From positions 1 to 50,369 of the forward strand of contig NZ_CP020374.1 in NCBI RefSeq assembly GCF_003957745.1: a DNA stretch of 50,369 nucleotides, written 5' to 3'. Positions 39,120-47,774 of the stretch are shown piece after piece. The translations under genes and the position numbers were made by a program. Below the pieces are notes generated by a model that worked only from the letters and a program-made list of their open reading frames with translations, was not told where the DNA came from and made no database searches. This stretch comes from Shewanella khirikhana (lineage in GTDB: Bacteria > Pseudomonadota > Gammaproteobacteria > Enterobacterales > Shewanellaceae). How positions within the stretch are numbered: position 1 is the first letter of the stretch; every line of letters starts with the position of its first letter.

Positions 39120-39534
39120 GCACCCCAAATTTGGCAGCGTTATCAAATGCTGCAAGCGCTAGCCGCACCGTTATTTAACAATCTAGCCTATGAACGAGAA
39201 GCACAAATAGCGTGACTATTTTGCTTGGCTCACTCCCAGGTGCCAGCGAGGGAGAACAGAAAGTCGCTGAAACAGACCTGTATGCCTCTGGTGGCGACCG
39301 AGCACAGGAACGCCATAAAAGCGTTAACACACAGGAAAAACCTGTGGCCTGTGAGGGTATTTAGCCCGACTTGAGAGCATGACCCACAAATGCATACAGC
39401 CCCGCCGGTTATCGGCGGCTTGGTAGATAACCACATTCACTACACCCCCTGTTTATGGGGGTGTTTGAATAGTGATTTTATGAATTACCTTACACTCGCA
39501 ATCCATAAAATCATTACACGAAAAGGAATTTCAC
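39120..39534. promoter_or_regulatory. trb operon upstream region
   Basis: No gene seen. It holds ACACCCCC/GGGGGTGT with a 7-base loop (39442-39464), a terminator-like hairpin, and a spaced inverted repeat TGATTTTATG (39473-39482) with CATAAAATCA (39504-39513), about 22-31 bp before the first small gene. The spaced dyad is a good candidate operator for the trb operon. The stretch 39180-39400 shows no pattern I can interpret. Confidence 0.5.
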
Positions 39535-39705
39535 ATGCTGACCATGGAACACCTCTATTGGATTTACGCAGCAGTATCACTGCTCAACATCTTGTCTCTT
39601 TTTCAACTAAACCGGCCCAAAGGTGATGAATGGAATCCCGACTTCAAAGTATCAAATCGCACATGGGAGAAACCCTATTTGCAAAACTGCAAGACCCCAA
39701 TGTAA
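39535..39705 (+). CDS. Small membrane protein overlapping trbB start
   Basis: ATG 39535 with AAAAGGA nine bases upstream opens a 56-codon frame beginning MLTMEHLYWIYAAVSLLNILSLFQLNRPKGDEW: one membrane helix and a short polar tail. It overlaps trbB by 75 bases in another frame; the trbB ribosome-binding site lies inside it. It could be a coupled leader protein of the trb operon. No family recognised. Confidence 0.45.
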   Translation: MLTMEHLYWIYAAVSLLNILSLFQLNRPKGDEWNPDFKVSNRTWEKPYLQNCKTPM

Positions 39706-40556
39706 TTGAAATTATGCTGAATCCTGACGGTCAATTATGGGTAGAACAATTCGGGGAACCAATGTGTATTTTTGGTTCAATGCAACCGGCTCAAGCCAGC
39801 CTGTTTATGAAAGCCGTTGCCGGGTATCACAATGTGACCATCAGCGATGAAAAATCTATCCTGGAGTGCGAGCTTCCATTAGATGGCTCTCGATTTGAGG
39901 GAATATATCCCCCTGTCACAAAGAACCCCGCATTCACCATCCGAAAAAAAGCACTCAAAGTGTTTACCCTGAAAAACTATATTGAAAACAACATACTGAC
40001 TGAACACCAGTACACGACGCTGTTAGCGGCTATCCGCACTCACAAGAACATACTCATCGTCGGAGGTACCGGCAGCGGTAAAACCACGTTCGCCAACGCC
40101 CTCATCGATACCATGGTGCAAAACAATCCAGACGAACGGATTGTTATCATGGAAGATACCAACGAGCTGCAATGCACTGCGCCAAACTCGGTCATCCTGC
40201 GCAGCAACGAACACACCAGCATTAATCGCCTACTGAGGGCAACTTTGCGACTTCGGCCCGACCGAATATTGGTCGGCGAAGTGCGGGGCGGGGAAGCGCT
40301 TGAATTGCTTAAGGGCTGGAACACCGGCCACCCTGGCGGCATCGCAACAATCCACGCCGACAGTGCCGCGCAAGGACTGCACCGATTAGAAGATCTGCTC
40401 TCAGAAGCAACCCCAAATGTAAACAAGGCAATGATAGCCAGCACTATCAATGTCGTTGTTTTTATCAAAAAGCACCCGTCTGGCCGCAGAATTGAGGAGG
40501 TTATTCAGGTCACGGGATATGAATCAAACCAATATCAATATCAACAGCTTGCCTAG
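39630..40556 (+). CDS. trbB: TrbB mating-system ATPase (VirB11 family)
   Basis: Hexameric traffic ATPase at the cytoplasmic base of the conjugation channel, 308 residues (RP4 TrbB 320). Walker A GGTGSGKTT is at residues 145-153, then the Asp box IVIMEDTNELQC, Walker B LRLRPDRILVGEVRG, and the His box TGHPGGIATIHAD. AAAGG precedes the ATG. First major gene of a ten-gene trb operon with very tight spacing; trbC starts eight bases after the stop. Confidence 0.95.
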   Translation: MESRLQSIKSHMGETLFAKLQDPNVIEIMLNPDGQLWVEQFGEPMCIFGSMQPAQASLFMKAVAGYHNVTISDEKSILECELPLDGSRFEGIYPPVTKNPAFTIRKKALKVFTLKNYIENNILTEHQYTTLLAAIRTHKNILIVGGTGSGKTTFANALIDTMVQNNPDERIVIMEDTNELQCTAPNSVILRSNEHTSINRLLRATLRLRPDRILVGEVRGGEALELLKGWNTGHPGGIATIHADSAAQGLHRLEDLLSEATPNVNKAMIASTINVVVFIKKHPSGRRIEEVIQVTGYESNQYQYQQLA

Positions 40557-40564
40557 AGGTAAAC

Positions 40565-40888
40565 ATGAATAAAACGCACCTGCCTGGTCTTGTCACCATT
40601 TCGATTCTCCTATTGATGATGATGCTTCCGGATATGGCTTACGCATCAAGCAGTACTGGTATGCCCTGGGAAACTCCACTGTCAAAAATTGTGGCGTCAA
40701 TTACGGGCCCGGTTGCATTTGGGATCTCCGTGTTGGCCATTGCCGCATCCGGGGCCACGCTCATTTGGGGCGGGGAAATTACCAACCTGATTAAGACCCT
40801 GGTCTTCATCGCGCTCGTCATTTCAGTGATTCTGTTCGCTGTGAACATTCTCTCGTCAGTATTCGGCATATCGTCAACATCGATTTAG
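40565..40888 (+). CDS. trbC: TrbC conjugative pilin precursor (VirB2 family)
   Basis: Precursor of the mating pilus subunit, 107 residues. A signal-peptide-like first helix (TISILLLMMMLPDMAYA) is followed by SSSTGMPWETPLSKIVASITGPVAFGISVLAIAASGATLIWGGEI and a second membrane segment, the VirB2/TrbC plan. RP4 TrbC is cut by a host enzyme and by TraF and becomes cyclic; a traF gene is present, so cyclisation is plausible here. GAGG precedes the ATG. Confidence 0.92.
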   Translation: MNKTHLPGLVTISILLLMMMLPDMAYASSSTGMPWETPLSKIVASITGPVAFGISVLAIAASGATLIWGGEITNLIKTLVFIALVISVILFAVNILSSVFGISSTSI

Positions 40889-40900
40889 AGGACATTCCTC

Positions 40901-41194
40901 ATGGAGTCACAACTCAATCGCGCACCTATCTTTCATTTCAATCGCAGCAATTTGGTGTTGGGAGGGGAGCGTAAATTGGTCTATGGGTTGTTTTTGGTGG
41001 TGCTTATTTTCGTCGTCACACTGCAAACCTGGTTCACCTTTTTCATCGGTGTGCTGTTATGGATTGTGGTTATGCCGCTACTGAGAATGATGGCCAATGC
41101 CGATCCTGATATGTCTCGCATATTTCACCGGTTTACGAGCTATCAAGCCTACTACCCCCCTCACGCCCCAAAAGACTACTCAAGAAGGACATGA
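40901..41194 (+). CDS. trbD: TrbD (VirB3 family)
   Basis: Small inner-membrane protein of the mating channel, 97 residues, usually acting with the VirB4/TrbE ATPase. A short polar N-terminus (LNRAPIFHFNRSNLVLGGERKL) leads to two adjacent membrane helices (VYGLFLVVLIFVVTLQTWFTFFIGVLLWIVVMPLL) and a polar tail with YYPPHAP, all typical of VirB3. It overlaps trbE by four bases (ATGA). Confidence 0.92.
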   Translation: MESQLNRAPIFHFNRSNLVLGGERKLVYGLFLVVLIFVVTLQTWFTFFIGVLLWIVVMPLLRMMANADPDMSRIFHRFTSYQAYYPPHAPKDYSRRT

Positions 41195-43632
41195 CTATGT
41201 TCAAAACGGCATCTTACAGAAAGTCCATTAAAGGTATGCCTGATTTATTGAACTACGGCATTCTCTGTGACGATGGAGTACTAGCCAATAAGGATGGCTC
41301 TCTGACAGCCGGTTTTGTTTTTCGTGGGGTTGATATATCCAGCGCTACCATCGATGAACGAAATCACCTTGCCGCCAGGATCTCCGATTTACTGGTCAGT
41401 TTTGGCACTGGCTGGATGATCCATGTGGATGCCGTTAGACAAACTTCACCCGAATACTTAAGCGCGGAACATTCGCATTTCAGCCATCCCGTTTTTGCCA
41501 TGATTGACGCAGAGCGCCAGGATTACTTTTCGAGGGTCGCAGAGCGTTATGAAAGTAGCTATTACCTTTTTGTCACGTATATGCCGCCTTCAAAGTCAAA
41601 AGCAAAAATCCGTGATTGGATGTTTGAAGATAACCTTCAAAAAAAATCCCTATTTGCGAAAAACCTCGAAAACTTCAATCGCAAGCTACGGGACGTACAA
41701 AGCCGGTTGGAGTCATACATTAATATTCGGCGGCTTTCTGCGTATAAGCTGAATGGTGATGACGGATCGCCATATTGGTATTGCGAATTATTGCAAAAAA
41801 TCAATTTGATGGTGACGGGTATTGACCGTCCTGTCAGATTACCGTTTACCCCTATCGGCATTGACTCATTGATTGGTGCCAATGAGCTGTGGACAGGATT
41901 AAGTCCAAAGCTCAACAAGCAATATATAGCTGCCATCAGCATTGATAACTTCCCGGACAGTTCAACCCCGAACATTCTCAATCACCTGGATAAGCTAGGG
42001 TTTGCTTATCGCTGGTCTACTCGCTATTCATTCTTTGACATTTTCGACGCTGAAAAAGCATTGGAGAAAGAGCGCAAAACGTGGTCGCAAAAAGTTATCA
42101 GCTTTAAAGACCAACTGATGAGAAATCCAAACCCAAAAATCAATCAGGATGCGGCGCAGATGGTTTGGCAGTACGAGCAAGCCCTCAACGACGCGCGTTC
42201 AGGCAAACTGAAATACGGCCACTTCACGCCCTCCATCATTGTGATGAATGAAGATCGTGAGTACCTGGAGCATTGCTGCGAACTCATTGAAAAAACGGTG
42301 CAACATCTTGGTTTCGGTTGCAGAGTGGAAACTGTCAATGCTGTTGAAACATACCTGGGTTCGCTTCCCGCTGACAGCTTGCACAACATCAGGCGCCCAT
42401 TGGTGTCCACCATCAACCTGGCAGACATGCTGCCCATGTCATCTATCTGGTCAGGCCGAATCACCAATCCCTGTCCGTACTATCCTCCCAACTCCCCTGC
42501 GGTAATGCAGTGCAGTGCTGAGGGCGCGGCCCCATTCAGGCTCAACCTGCATGTGGATGATTTGGGACATTTCCTGGTGTTCGGCCCCCCCGGCACGGGT
42601 AAGTCAACGCTACTATCCACTTTGGCAGCGCAAACAAACCGCTACAAAGGCTGTAAACAGTACATTTTTGACAAAGGGCGCAGCGCCTATGCCATTAGCC
42701 AATGTGGTGGGGCGCATTACGATATTTGCATCGATGACACGGTAACATTTGCCCCCTTATCCCACCTGCGTGATGATTTTGCCTGGTGCGTCAACTACAT
42801 CATTAAGCTGCTTGAGTTAAGGGGGGTCAGTGTCACCGCCAGACAACGCAATTTGATTGAGGCTGGCCTAAAAGAGTTAGCCGCATCCGACATAGAAAAT
42901 ATCAACATCGGTGAATTTCTCAACATCGCCAACGATACCGAGATTATTGAAGCGTTAACATTTTATACGGTCGGAAGTGCAGGCAACTTACTGAACTCAA
43001 GAGCTGACGCATTCAAAAGCGGCACCCTTCAAGTCTTTGAGATTGAAGAATTAATGAATAGAGGCAGTGAAGAGCTTATTCCTGTGCTGCTGTATATTTT
43101 CCGGCAAATAGAGCGGAGCTTGGATGGTTCACCCGGCTTCATTTTTCTGGATGAAGCCTGGATAGCCTTCAGTCATCCCATCTTTAAAGCCATGCTGATT
43201 GAGTGGCTCAAGGTGCTACGAAAAGCGAACTGTGTCGTTGGATTGTTTACCCAGTCCCTCAGTGACGCCATTAAATCCGGCATCCTTGATGTGCTGATTG
43301 AGGCTTGTCCCACCAAGATTTTCCTGGCGAATCATGCTGCAGATACCGACCAAATCAAACCCACCTACAAGTCATTTGGTTTGAATGACCGCCAAATTGA
43401 CATTATCAAACATGCCACTCGTAAGCGGCATTACTACATCACCTCGCCGGAAGGTAATCGGTTGTTCGACCTGGCGCTGGGAGAATTAACACTGTCGTTT
43501 GTCGGCGCTGGCGGTAAAGAAGATATTGCACGGATAAAAGCACTGGTCAGTGACCATAAGGAAAATTGGTACAAACACTGGTTGGTTGAACGCAATGTGT
43601 TAACGGAGTCCGACATCGTAGAAAGTGCATAG
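41191..43632 (+). CDS. trbE: TrbE mating-system ATPase (VirB4 family)
   Basis: Large ATPase of the channel, 813 residues, family size. Walker A GPPGTGKST lies near residues 465-473, with later FIFLDEAWIAF (Walker B) near 650, LIEWLKVLRKANCVVGLFTQSLSDAI and CPTKIFLANHAA, all classic VirB4 motifs. The N-terminal CagE/TrbE domain begins YRKSIKGMPDLLNYGILCDDGVLANKDGSLTAGFVF. The start overlaps the trbD stop; a second ATG at 41197 has a slightly better spaced AAGGA. Confidence 0.95.
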   Translation: MTMFKTASYRKSIKGMPDLLNYGILCDDGVLANKDGSLTAGFVFRGVDISSATIDERNHLAARISDLLVSFGTGWMIHVDAVRQTSPEYLSAEHSHFSHPVFAMIDAERQDYFSRVAERYESSYYLFVTYMPPSKSKAKIRDWMFEDNLQKKSLFAKNLENFNRKLRDVQSRLESYINIRRLSAYKLNGDDGSPYWYCELLQKINLMVTGIDRPVRLPFTPIGIDSLIGANELWTGLSPKLNKQYIAAISIDNFPDSSTPNILNHLDKLGFAYRWSTRYSFFDIFDAEKALEKERKTWSQKVISFKDQLMRNPNPKINQDAAQMVWQYEQALNDARSGKLKYGHFTPSIIVMNEDREYLEHCCELIEKTVQHLGFGCRVETVNAVETYLGSLPADSLHNIRRPLVSTINLADMLPMSSIWSGRITNPCPYYPPNSPAVMQCSAEGAAPFRLNLHVDDLGHFLVFGPPGTGKSTLLSTLAAQTNRYKGCKQYIFDKGRSAYAISQCGGAHYDICIDDTVTFAPLSHLRDDFAWCVNYIIKLLELRGVSVTARQRNLIEAGLKELAASDIENINIGEFLNIANDTEIIEALTFYTVGSAGNLLNSRADAFKSGTLQVFEIEELMNRGSEELIPVLLYIFRQIERSLDGSPGFIFLDEAWIAFSHPIFKAMLIEWLKVLRKANCVVGLFTQSLSDAIKSGILDVLIEACPTKIFLANHAADTDQIKPTYKSFGLNDRQIDIIKHATRKRHYYITSPEGNRLFDLALGELTLSFVGAGGKEDIARIKALVSDHKENWYKHWLVERNVLTESDIVESA

Positions 43633-43647
43633 TTGCAGGAGGTTACA

Positions 43648-44406
43648 TTGAAAAACAAAGTGCTCGCGTTAAGTGTCGCCCTGGGCGTCGGTGCGATTGC
43701 CTATTGGCCATCCTCCAATGCATGGCCTGTTGTTTGTGTTAACTGCGGCACCGAATGGACGCAGATAATGAATAACATTCAGCTGGTTCAGTCGTATGCC
43801 GAGCAGATCAGGCAAACGCTCAATCAAGTCAAGATGATCAATGACCAGATAAAAAACACCAAAGCACTCGCCAATGGTGAGTGGGGCAATACGTTTGAAC
43901 AGATAGAGCGATTGGCCGCTCTGGCACGACATGGACAGTCCATCGCCTACTCTGCATCAGATCTCGCAGCAGAAATGGATAGGCGTTACAAGGGCTATAG
44001 CCATTGGCAACGCGAAATATCCCCGCAAGAGTACGAAACCCACTATCAACAGTTAAGCCAGTCCATGGGGGACTCTGCGGGCTCAGCATTGAAAGTGGCC
44101 AACGGCATCTACCAGCAGCGAAGTGAAAATGAGCGCGTATTAAACCTCATAGAATCCAGATCACAGAATGCGACTGGTCGCATGGAAGCGATTCAGGCTG
44201 GTAACGAATTGTCAGGCCAAATCATCCGGCAACTGCAAAAAATCGAAACGCTGTTAAGCGCCCAAATTCAGCTCACAAGTACCTTTGTCCAGGCTGAAAA
44301 CGAAAAAGAACAGCTTTCCAAAGCCCAGTCCAGTGAATTCAAAAAGGGAGACGCCCCGCCTTTACGTTCACGCGAGCTTGAGCCCTTCACGCTAAAAAAA
44401 TTCTAA
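43648..44406 (+). CDS. trbJ: TrbJ (VirB5 family)
   Basis: Exported minor pilus component, 252 residues from the TTG at 43648 (GGAGG six bases upstream); an earlier TTG at 43633 has none. A signal sequence (NKVLALSVALGVGAIAYWPSSNAWP) is followed by VVCVNCGTEWTQIMNNIQLVQSYAEQIRQTLNQVKMINDQIKNT and a long helical body, the usual TrbJ plan. There is no trbK between it and trbL. Confidence 0.9.
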   Translation: MKNKVLALSVALGVGAIAYWPSSNAWPVVCVNCGTEWTQIMNNIQLVQSYAEQIRQTLNQVKMINDQIKNTKALANGEWGNTFEQIERLAALARHGQSIAYSASDLAAEMDRRYKGYSHWQREISPQEYETHYQQLSQSMGDSAGSALKVANGIYQQRSENERVLNLIESRSQNATGRMEAIQAGNELSGQIIRQLQKIETLLSAQIQLTSTFVQAENEKEQLSKAQSSEFKKGDAPPLRSRELEPFTLKKF

Positions 44407-44416
44407 GGAGCCTCCC

Positions 44417-45775
44417 ATGCGCTTGGCGATCACCATGTTTTTACTGCTGTTGATGCCAAGTGCTTATGCGCAAGGTATTCCTGAGTCTGGTGCCATCAAT
44501 GAGCTACTGCGCACATTTGAAACCGCAGCAGGCCAATGGCCTCCAATCCTCAGACAATATGCCACTTATGTGTTCGTGGCCCTGGTCACTATATCGTGGG
44601 CATGGACGTTTTTCTGGATGGCCTTTAAGGAGGCCAATTTCACGGAGTTGCTCGCGGAGCTGACCCGTCGCTCGTTAATGATTGGCTTTTTTTATTGGCT
44701 GCTGATGGACGGCACCTGGATAGCCCAACAAATTGTTGAAGGCTTCCAGTTTTTGGCAACGGCATTAACAGGCCGTCACATCCACCCCAGCTCTATTTTT
44801 GACATTGGCTTTTCACTCGCCAGTGAAATCATTAAAAAGCTGAGCTGGACTCAGATAGGGGACAGCATTGGTTTTGTGCTGGCCGGGCTTGGCATTTTAA
44901 TCGTGTTTGCCTTCATCACCCTGGAAATGCTGCTGGTCATCATCCAGTACTACATCATGCTGAACCTGGGCGTCATCATGATGGGCCTACTGGGCCATGA
45001 ATGGAGCAGGGAATACGCCATCAACTACTTCCGCTTAATGCTGGGGCTGGGTGTTAAGTTTCTCAGTATGCAGATGATTGTCGTGTTATCGATGACAGTG
45101 ATGCAGGGCTGGCTACAGGCCAGTTCGCTTACTTGGACCCAGGTGCTGGTCATCTTACCGTGTGTCATTGTCATTTGGGGATTGGTGCGGGAAGTCCCCG
45201 CACTTGCTCAGAGCCTGATCTCGGGCTCAGATAGCACGACAGGCAATGCCATGGCTGGGGCAATGCAAGCTGCTGCTACAACCGCAGCAATTGCGGCAGG
45301 GGCGTATGCGGGCGCAGCAGCTATAGGCGGTGCTGGCGTTGGCGGTGCTGCCAACATGGGAAGTTTGCTGCGTAATTCATGGGCTCAAGCAAACGCAGCG
45401 GACAGCGACCCTGCCACATCCCAACTTCCAGATGGGGATAGCGAAAGCGGCGCAAGCTCAGGCTCAACTGGTTCGAGTAATGCGAGTTCTGAACTTCCTC
45501 GCTCTCACGGAAATAATAGCAGTAGTGGAAACGTTGACGGTGGCAACGTCCAAGGTTCAATCTCTGGCTCACCATCATCAAGCCCCCCCGCAAGTGGCCC
45601 CCCACAAAGTAAATTAGCGACCGCTGGTAAAGCGGCAAAAATTGCAGGCGCTGCCATCGCAAAAGAAACCCTATCGAGTGCCAAAAATGCGTTTTTGGCC
45701 GGACTAAAGCGCCCTATAGAAGCCCGGCAAGATACGGTTATTGGCCGGGCGGCGAACTCTCTTAAAAAGGAATAA
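44417..45775 (+). CDS. trbL: TrbL (VirB6 family)
   Basis: Polytopic inner-membrane channel protein, 452 residues. After a signal-like first helix (LAITMFLLLLMPSAYAQG) it has at least six membrane segments between residues 45 and 265, then an Ala/Gly helix pair and a low-complexity Ser/Gly tail (residues 330-395) ending in a basic helix. This is the normal TrbL plan: conserved N-terminal membrane part, variable tail. AAGGAG precedes the ATG. It sits between trbJ and trbF as in Ti plasmids. Confidence 0.93.
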   Translation: MRLAITMFLLLLMPSAYAQGIPESGAINELLRTFETAAGQWPPILRQYATYVFVALVTISWAWTFFWMAFKEANFTELLAELTRRSLMIGFFYWLLMDGTWIAQQIVEGFQFLATALTGRHIHPSSIFDIGFSLASEIIKKLSWTQIGDSIGFVLAGLGILIVFAFITLEMLLVIIQYYIMLNLGVIMMGLLGHEWSREYAINYFRLMLGLGVKFLSMQMIVVLSMTVMQGWLQASSLTWTQVLVILPCVIVIWGLVREVPALAQSLISGSDSTTGNAMAGAMQAAATTAAIAAGAYAGAAAIGGAGVGGAANMGSLLRNSWAQANAADSDPATSQLPDGDSESGASSGSTGSSNASSELPRSHGNNSSSGNVDGGNVQGSISGSPSSSPPASGPPQSKLATAGKAAKIAGAAIAKETLSSAKNAFLAGLKRPIEARQDTVIGRAANSLKKE

Positions 45776-45782
45776 CCAACCC

Positions 45783-46475
45783 ATGAATAATGACCAAACC
45801 CCTGACACACCAGCGGATGAACTCACGCTACTTTATCAACGTGCCCGCATGGAGTGGGATGAACGCCTGGGTAACATCGTGTCTCTCAATCAAAAACTGC
45901 TCACGATTACCGTCATCGCGTTAGTGATTGCCGTCATTGCCGTGGGAGGTGTGGCCTATATCGGGGCACAGAGCAAAATAGAACCCTATGTACTTGCTAT
46001 GAGCGACAACAACATAGTTGCCCTGCAAGCTGCTAAAAGTATGCCTGCAAGTGAAAAAAAGCGGCTTGAAATCAGCCAACTTAGTGCGTTTGTCACTCAC
46101 ACCCGTTCCGTTTTTACCGACATAAACGCCCAACGCGAGTACGTCATAAAAGCCTACGCGCACTTAAGAAACACCGATCCAGCCTTTATACAGGTCAATC
46201 ATTATTTAAGCGTCACCGCTCCGCCACACATCAGGGCCGAGACAGAAGTCGTCACGGTCAAAATCGACAATATTCTGCCCATTGGCGACAACTCAGCCAC
46301 GTATCAAATTGAATGGACAGAAAATGTCACTGATCGGCAAGGCAACACCAAATTACCGCAGCATTTTAAGGCTGCAGTTGAAATCTATTATGAAGCCCCT
46401 TCTACGCCTCAAGAATTTATGGGCAACCCAACTGGCTTATGGGTCAAATTCTTCAACGTCACGGAGCGTTTTTGA
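45783..46475 (+). CDS. trbF: TrbF (VirB8 family)
   Basis: Bitopic inner-membrane assembly protein, 230 residues from the ATG at 45783. A cytoplasmic start with ELTLLYQRARMEWDERLGNIVSLNQK is followed by one membrane helix (LLTITVIALVIAVIAVGGVAYIG) and a periplasmic VirB8 domain ending with TGLWVKFFNVTERF. The earlier frame to 45741 overlaps trbL and has no start signal. It overlaps trbG by one base. Confidence 0.93.
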   Translation: MNNDQTPDTPADELTLLYQRARMEWDERLGNIVSLNQKLLTITVIALVIAVIAVGGVAYIGAQSKIEPYVLAMSDNNIVALQAAKSMPASEKKRLEISQLSAFVTHTRSVFTDINAQREYVIKAYAHLRNTDPAFIQVNHYLSVTAPPHIRAETEVVTVKIDNILPIGDNSATYQIEWTENVTDRQGNTKLPQHFKAAVEIYYEAPSTPQEFMGNPTGLWVKFFNVTERF

Positions 46476-47329
46476 TGAAAAGTGTCCTTTTTTTATTGGC
46501 TATCTCTACTCCCTTTGCAGCCGCCGCGTCACTTCCGGCGCTTTCAGCAAAGGAAAATAGCGCCATCACCCTGTCAAAACAGTGGATTGATAAGCCGACC
46601 ACACCAATCACCGATGGCTCAGGACGAGTCACTTACTACTTTGGTGACTCGTTACCCTCCTTGGTGTGCGCCCCCATAAAAACCTGCGTGATAGAACTGG
46701 AAGAAGGGGAAATAATCGCTCAGGGCGGGTTACAACTGGGCGATAGTGTCCGCTGGAAAGTCAGTATGGCCGTATCGGGTGCTGGCACAACCAAGCGCAC
46801 CAACCTGATAGTCAAACCCACCGATATTGCGCTTGAAACCACAATGACCGTGGTAACTGACAGGCGCCTATATCAAATCAAACTGGTGTCAGATCCTGTT
46901 CGATGGATGCCCTATCTGTCCTTTTCATATCCCGAACAACGACAATTGGAATGGGAAACGTACCAGGCAGCCATGGCACACCATGTTCAGCAAAACACGC
47001 TGTCTGACGGCGCATATATTCCTGAACTGGACTTTGATTATAAAGTCAGTGGGAAGACGCATTTTAAGCCCCTGCGGGTATACAACGATGGCGTTAAAAC
47101 CTATATCGAAATGCCCTCCAAAGTTGAACAGGGCAATTTACCCGTCATCCTGGTTGTCAACGGCTCACAAAAAGAGTTGGTTAACTACCGTTATCAAAAT
47201 GGCTATACACAGAACGACGGCAGGAAAATCAACGGACGGTTTATCGTCGATCAGGTATCCAAAGAACTCATTTTGACGCTGGGGGTCGGCAGCGAACAAG
47301 AGTCCATTCTTGTCAGGCATAGGAGATAA
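46475..47329 (+). CDS. trbG: TrbG (VirB9 family)
   Basis: Periplasmic/outer-membrane core-complex protein, 284 residues. Signal peptide MKSVLFLLAISTPFAAAAS; central VirB9 features GRVTYYFGDSLPSLVCAPIKTCVIELEEGEII and LIVKPTDIALETTMTVVTDRRLYQIKL; C-terminal FDYKVSG...FKPLRVYNDGVKTYIEMPSKV and RFIVDQVSKELILTLG. The ATG at 46475 shares one base with the trbF stop (TGATG). Confidence 0.94.
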   Translation: MKSVLFLLAISTPFAAAASLPALSAKENSAITLSKQWIDKPTTPITDGSGRVTYYFGDSLPSLVCAPIKTCVIELEEGEIIAQGGLQLGDSVRWKVSMAVSGAGTTKRTNLIVKPTDIALETTMTVVTDRRLYQIKLVSDPVRWMPYLSFSYPEQRQLEWETYQAAMAHHVQQNTLSDGAYIPELDFDYKVSGKTHFKPLRVYNDGVKTYIEMPSKVEQGNLPVILVVNGSQKELVNYRYQNGYTQNDGRKINGRFIVDQVSKELILTLGVGSEQESILVRHRR

Positions 47330-47333
47330 CACA

Positions 47334-47774
47334 TTGAAACTCATTGTCGCTGTTTTGCTATCGATACTGCTGTCTGCTTGCGCTACTTCAGACGTGAATT
47401 ACTACGACTTCCCCGTAAAAACCGCTGATCAAGTGACCATCGCAAACGATCTGGCATGGCACATCAAAGAACGGCACGGCGCAAATGCCGTTTTCAATTT
47501 CAACTACCCCATGTGGTCAACCAGCACCCCTTTTTCAGAACACATTGAAACAGCGTTGAGACGCCTAGGCATCGGGGTTTATGTTTCCGAAATCCCACAG
47601 GGAAAGCATAACGAACTGTATTACACCCTGTCGAAACTCAACGACCAGCAGTTCTACATTCGCGTAGTGGTCAATGATCAGCTTTCCTTCCAGCGTATCT
47701 GGATTTATCAGGATGAGCAGTTATTCCCATTACCCACAACGACCGTATTTGAGGGAGTAAGCCATCGTGACTAA
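47334..47774 (+). CDS. trbH: TrbH lipoprotein (VirB7-like role)
   Basis: Outer-membrane lipoprotein of the core complex, 146 residues from the TTG at 47334 (AGGAG eight bases upstream). The signal peptide ends in the lipobox LLSAC with Cys16. The body (TADQVTIANDLAWHIKERHGANAVFNFNYP...FSEHIETALRRLGIGVYVSE) fits the TrbH family. An earlier start at 47310 lies inside trbG. It overlaps trbI by eight bases. Confidence 0.88.
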   Translation: MKLIVAVLLSILLSACATSDVNYYDFPVKTADQVTIANDLAWHIKERHGANAVFNFNYPMWSTSTPFSEHIETALRRLGIGVYVSEIPQGKHNELYYTLSKLNDQQFYIRVVVNDQLSFQRIWIYQDEQLFPLPTTTVFEGVSHRD

